64,000 nt of DNA from contig VXBA01000169.1 in assembly GCA_013399895.1 (NCBI GenBank), positions 124,001 through 188,000 on the forward strand, written 5' to 3'. A program made the translations under genes and the position numbers. This document shows, in pieces, positions 60,346 to 64,000 of this stretch. Under the pieces are notes generated by a model, which did not search any database, had not been told where the DNA came from, and saw only the letters and a program-made list of their open reading frames with translations. Numbering within the stretch: the first letter of the stretch is position 1; every line of letters begins with the position of its first letter. Origin of the DNA: Serilophus lunatus. Its lineage: Eukaryota > Chordata > Aves > Passeriformes > Eurylaimidae.

Positions 60346-61388
60346 AAGTAGTGGGTTTCTGTGGACAGGTTTTTTGCGGTGGAGGGGGAGGCTACAGGGA
60401 CGGCTTCTGTGAGACACTGCCAGAAGATTCTCCGATGTCCAAGACAGCCAATGTCAGCTCGCTCCAGGATGGTCCCGCCGATGACCAAAGCCAAGACAAT
60501 CAGAGATTATACTAATGCCTCTGTGACAACATATTGAAGAAGGAAAAAAAAAGTTACTGTGCAGATGAAAATTGCAGCCAGAAAAGGGTGGAATGAGAAA
60601 ATACGAACAACTCTGCAGACACCTAGGTCAGTGGAGAAGGAGGGGGAGGAGGTGTTCCAGGTGCAGGAGCTGAGGTTCCACTGCAGCCCATGGTGAAGAC
60701 CATGGTGGAGCAGCTGTCCCCTTGCAGCCCATGGATGACCACAGGGGTGCAGAGATTCATCTTCAGCCTGTGAAGGAGACCCACGCTGGAGCAGGTGAAT
60801 GCCTAACAGAGGCCCATGGTCATGCTGGAGCAAGGTCCTGCCAGGGACCTGATGACATGTGGAGAGAGGACTCCACAATTGAGCAGGATTTCCTGGTGGG
60901 ACTTGTGGCCTGTGGGGGATTCGCACTGGAGTAGCTTGTGTCTGGAGGACTGCACTCCATGGAAAAGTGACCCACATTGCAGCAGTTCGTGAAGGACTGT
61001 CTCCAGTGGGAGGGACTCCACGAGAAGCAAGGAAAAGACTCCTCTCTCTGAGCAGCAGCAGAAACAAAACCTGACTGTAACCACCATAACCTGTCTCCCT
61101 GTGCCATCTGTGAGAATTTGGGATGGAAGGAGGGGTGGGGGAAGGTGTCTTTAAGATTTATTTCACTTCTCATTCTTCAGCTCTGGTTCTGTTAGTTATA
61201 AATTTAATTGATATCCCCACCTGGAGCCTGTTTTGCCCATGACAGTGATCAGTAAGGGATCTCTCACGGTCCTTATCTCAACTCATGAAACTTTTCATTA
61301 TATTTTCTCTCCTCTGTCCAGCAGCAGAGGGGAATGAGAGAGTGGCTTTAGTGGGTACCTGGCATTCAGTCAGGATCAACCCGCTATA
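60346..61388 (+). mobile_element. Second, diverged copy of the LTR-A family (LTR-B)
   Basis: Block-by-block similar to LTR-A: 'tttctgtggacagg', 'gcctctgtgacaacatatt', 'gaaggaggggga', 'cactgcagcccatgg', 'gacccacgctggagcagg', 'ggagcctgttttgcccatgacagtgatc', 'tccttatctcaactcatg', 'gagagagtggctttagtgggtacctgg' and an ending 'gtcaggatcaacccgctata'. The terminal CA has become TA, AATAAA has decayed, and the left boundary is uncertain by several bases. No clean target duplication remains (aagta and aagaa are the closest). The 186-codon minus frame (60507-61067) is an antisense by-product. By eye it is older or more decayed than LTR-A. Confidence 0.8.
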
Positions 61389-64000
61389 AAGAACACAAGT
61401 GTCTTCCTTTGCCCCACCATGCCATCTCCTCACTCACATCCCACAGGACCATGAGGAGAAAGCCTGTCAAGGCACTCAGATACCGTACAATAGTATTTCT
61501 GATAATTTGTCTGGCTATTCATTACTCAAGAACTTTTTCCCTCAATGAAGGATTATTTTTTTTTGGTGACTTAATGACATTTTTCGGTGTGAAAAATATT
61601 TTATTGTAGCCATTATATGACAATGTATATGAACAAAATACATGATTTGGTAAATGATACAGGATAAATACATGCAGTTTTTATTACTGTGTAAGACATA
61701 ACAGTATTTAGCTACTTTGGGATCACAGCCGTCTTGGGAGAGCTGATTTTGCCTCAGAATGAAAAATAGGATGTGGTGATCTAAATAAAGATTGCATCAA
61801 TGCACACAATCAAGGAGCCAAACTAAAGTTGTTGACAGGAATGGAAAAAAATTGTCTGAACCATCTCCACACCTCTATTCCTACCCCAATGACTTCACTT
61901 ACTGTAATATTTCAAACAGTTTAACTGCCATACATATTCACACATTCACAAAAAAATTGTCACAGGAGCTGAAGGAAGCAAAAGTTACAAAGAATAGTCT
62001 GCTGGATGTCTTCACTTGGTCATCACAGAGATTCAGGAAAATGAGGCTTCTCTTACTGATAAATTCCTCCTTTAATACAAGTGACTCAATTTGTTTTTAT
62101 ATAAAGCATAGCATTTTCAATAATATTTAAACCCATGCTAGGCTCTGTTAACTTTCCTTGCCAATACTTTCAGCAGATGGAGACTCTAGAAGATGGACCT
62201 TGACATTTCTCTCTTAGAACTGGTATGCCATTAAAAGTAACCAGACAGCCACCCCTCAGTGTCAGGCCTACGGCCAGGGTACGGCACAGAAGGAGATCAG
62301 TCACTGCAAACTTGCTCTGGGTGAATATCTTTCCACAGGATAAAAGTCTGGCTTGTAAAAGATAACAGGTGGGATTTATATAGTGAAGCTCCAGATTCAA
62401 TCATCTCAGTCTCCCATTCAAGTAAGGAACAATTTTCCTTTTGACAGATGTCTCCAGCTTTGAGGTCTCTCATCGAGTTAGAAGCCAAACATCCATGTAG
62501 AATCACAAGCAAAAACTTTTTCCAGACAGTGAACAACTTTCCCTAGTGAATGTTTTGGTGCCCTTTTGGATAGAGTTAATATAAATTCTTGCAAATGCAA
62601 CACATCACAATCACAAATTCTCACACACATCACAATTCTCAAAGCAAAAAAAATAAATCATTGCATGTTCCTAAAGCACAAAGAACCCAGTGTATTATGT
62701 TTTCACAGACTCTATGTGTATTAGTGCTAAAATTTTCCCTTAATACAGGAGATTCCAGTCCCACAGTCTTACCACTGCTGTTTGAACGGAAGCCCCAGTC
62801 TTACTCAGCATGAGCTGTTTTGTTGTGCTCAGAGGAATAAATCTAACAGGATAACATCCTCCTTGAAGATTCTAGTGACATTACTGAATGCAAACATCTG
62901 GATTTACTTTATATTTTCAAGAAAATTACACATTTTATTTCTGGTTCATTAGACAGTAAAATACACTGAAAAGAGGACTCCAGATTTAAGTAGCTTTTGC
63001 TGAATTTTTAAAATTGTTATTCTATTATGAAATACACCATGTGTCTCTTCCTTCCCTACCAAATACCGTGTAGCATTTATCATTTCCACACTGAACATAG
63101 GTAAAATCAAATTTATTTTTTTTTCATTATAAAGGAGAATCAGACTGTCAGGTTTTAGGTCTGAAGGTCTTTGTTGTTAAGACACTAGAAGGGTTCTGTT
63201 CATTAAGGCATTCATAGTCACATGCTATATTAGCATATTAGCATGTTTATATAGCATATTAATCACAAGTTGCAAATCAGCAGAGCTGGCGGATCTGTAA
63301 CTCTCCTCCTGCCTCATACACAAACAGAGTTCGAGTGCAGTCAGAGAGCATTATGCTGTTGAGAGCTTAAGTCACCTTATGCAATATAACTCAGGTTCTG
63401 GTAGGAACTAGCCAGATAACAACACGCAAGAAAGAAACTATAGAACTAAAAAATTGGTTATGTATCAGTTTTGGAAGCAAATTATAAATGGTGGTAGTGT
63501 CTGCTGTTCAGCCTTTCTGCCTCTCCAGGTGAAATGCTACGTTTATATTTAAGCTACCTATCCACCTGCAAGGGAACCAAGAGCAGCAGCCTAAAACCCA
63601 GCCTAGAATCAATCCTACTTCTAACATTACTCATAAAGATAGCTATTTCATTAAATTCTGTACCCACAAGTACTCTGCTGTCTAGAAATCTCCACAGGGC
63701 CTAAGAGCAATGTTTCTGGACAATGTTTGCAGAGGACTGAAGCACAATGTTCCAATGTCTTGGGTAACACGAGCCTTTCAATTTGATCATGTTAGTTCTC
63801 TTACAGATGGAGACATTTATAATTTGTTATTGTTAAAACAAGTGAGGTTTTGAAGGCAGGAAAAACCCTTATGAATGAGGTTTCTGAAACATGACCAAGC
63901 CAAAGCCACCAAAAGTAAGTCTGGCCTGTCTGGAAAACAGAACTCTTAGGCTGTCTTGGTCCATTCCCCGTTGCAGCTATGTTTCTGGCAATATAAACTC
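61389..64000. other. Non-coding, no gene recognised
   Basis: AT-rich to the window edge. The largest open frame is 112 codons (61792-62130, plus), not recognisable. Around 63222-63262 there are direct repeats of 'agcatatta' within a TATA-rich stretch. No repeat family was recognised. Confidence 0.55.

Noticed and set aside
60507..61067. 186-codon open frame on the minus strand
   Set aside because: It lies entirely inside LTR-B, antisense. It is similar to the LTR-A antisense frame only because the two repeats are homologous.
1..64000. CRISPR arrays, operons, phage genes, tRNA or rRNA genes
   Set aside because: No regularly spaced repeats, tRNA cloverleaf signals, rRNA blocks or dense coding were seen. 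The repeat content is that of a bird nuclear genome.

Overview
The window looks like avian nuclear DNA, probably from a songbird. The evidence is four or more CR1 LINE tails with the bird-type 3' end, a decayed CR1 ORF1, and several solo LTRs of avian endogenous-retrovirus type. The background is AT-rich, with poly-A and short-motif runs and no bacterial-style gene packing. I could not recognise a single protein-coding exon, tRNA, rRNA or CRISPR array. The longest open frames are either antisense through LTR repeats (186 and 229 codons) or random frames of up to about 136 codons with no recognisable domain. The window is best read as an intergenic region or a very large intron.

Layout, left to right. 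1-8.8 kb: non-coding, with one short CR1 tail at 0.6 kb. 8.86 kb: a strong CTCF-like motif. 10.5-11.65 kb: a 1.1-kb solo LTR (LTR-A) with a 5-bp target duplication and an internal ~46-bp degenerate tandem array. 13.5-14.05 kb: a small LTR (LTR-E) beside a CR1 fragment. 17.0-17.8 kb: a CR1 copy joining a decayed 5' ORF1 to a 3' tail. 19.5 kb: a CR1 tail. 20.5-21.56 kb: a CR1 split by a 432-bp solo LTR (LTR-D) with a 6-bp duplication. 25.5 kb: a C-rich/G-rich tract with 3 N. 28.16 kb: a second CTCF-like motif. 29.9-30.5 kb: a 546-bp solo LTR (LTR-F) with a readable two-CCAAT-plus-TATA promoter. 31.5-32.5 kb: an unclassified GC-richer block. 33.9 kb: a perfect 17-bp hairpin. 44.1 kb: a CR1 tail. 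51.8-52.85 kb: a solo LTR (LTR-C) containing a 331-base run of N. 56.4-56.96 kb: an unclassified interspersed segment flanked by a 7-bp repeat. 60.35-61.39 kb: a second, diverged copy of the LTR-A family.

There is no gene set whose members work together. What the window records is a history of retroelement insertion: old CR1 fragments, then LTRs, one of which sits inside a CR1. The LTRs could contribute promoters, polyadenylation signals and ectopic-recombination substrates. The items most worth follow-up are the tandem array inside LTR-A, the LTR-F promoter, the 33.9-kb hairpin, the possible conserved regulatory element at 23.2 kb and the unclassified segment at 56.4 kb. I did not find a convincing undescribed biological system. 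All family assignments are by eye, without database searches.
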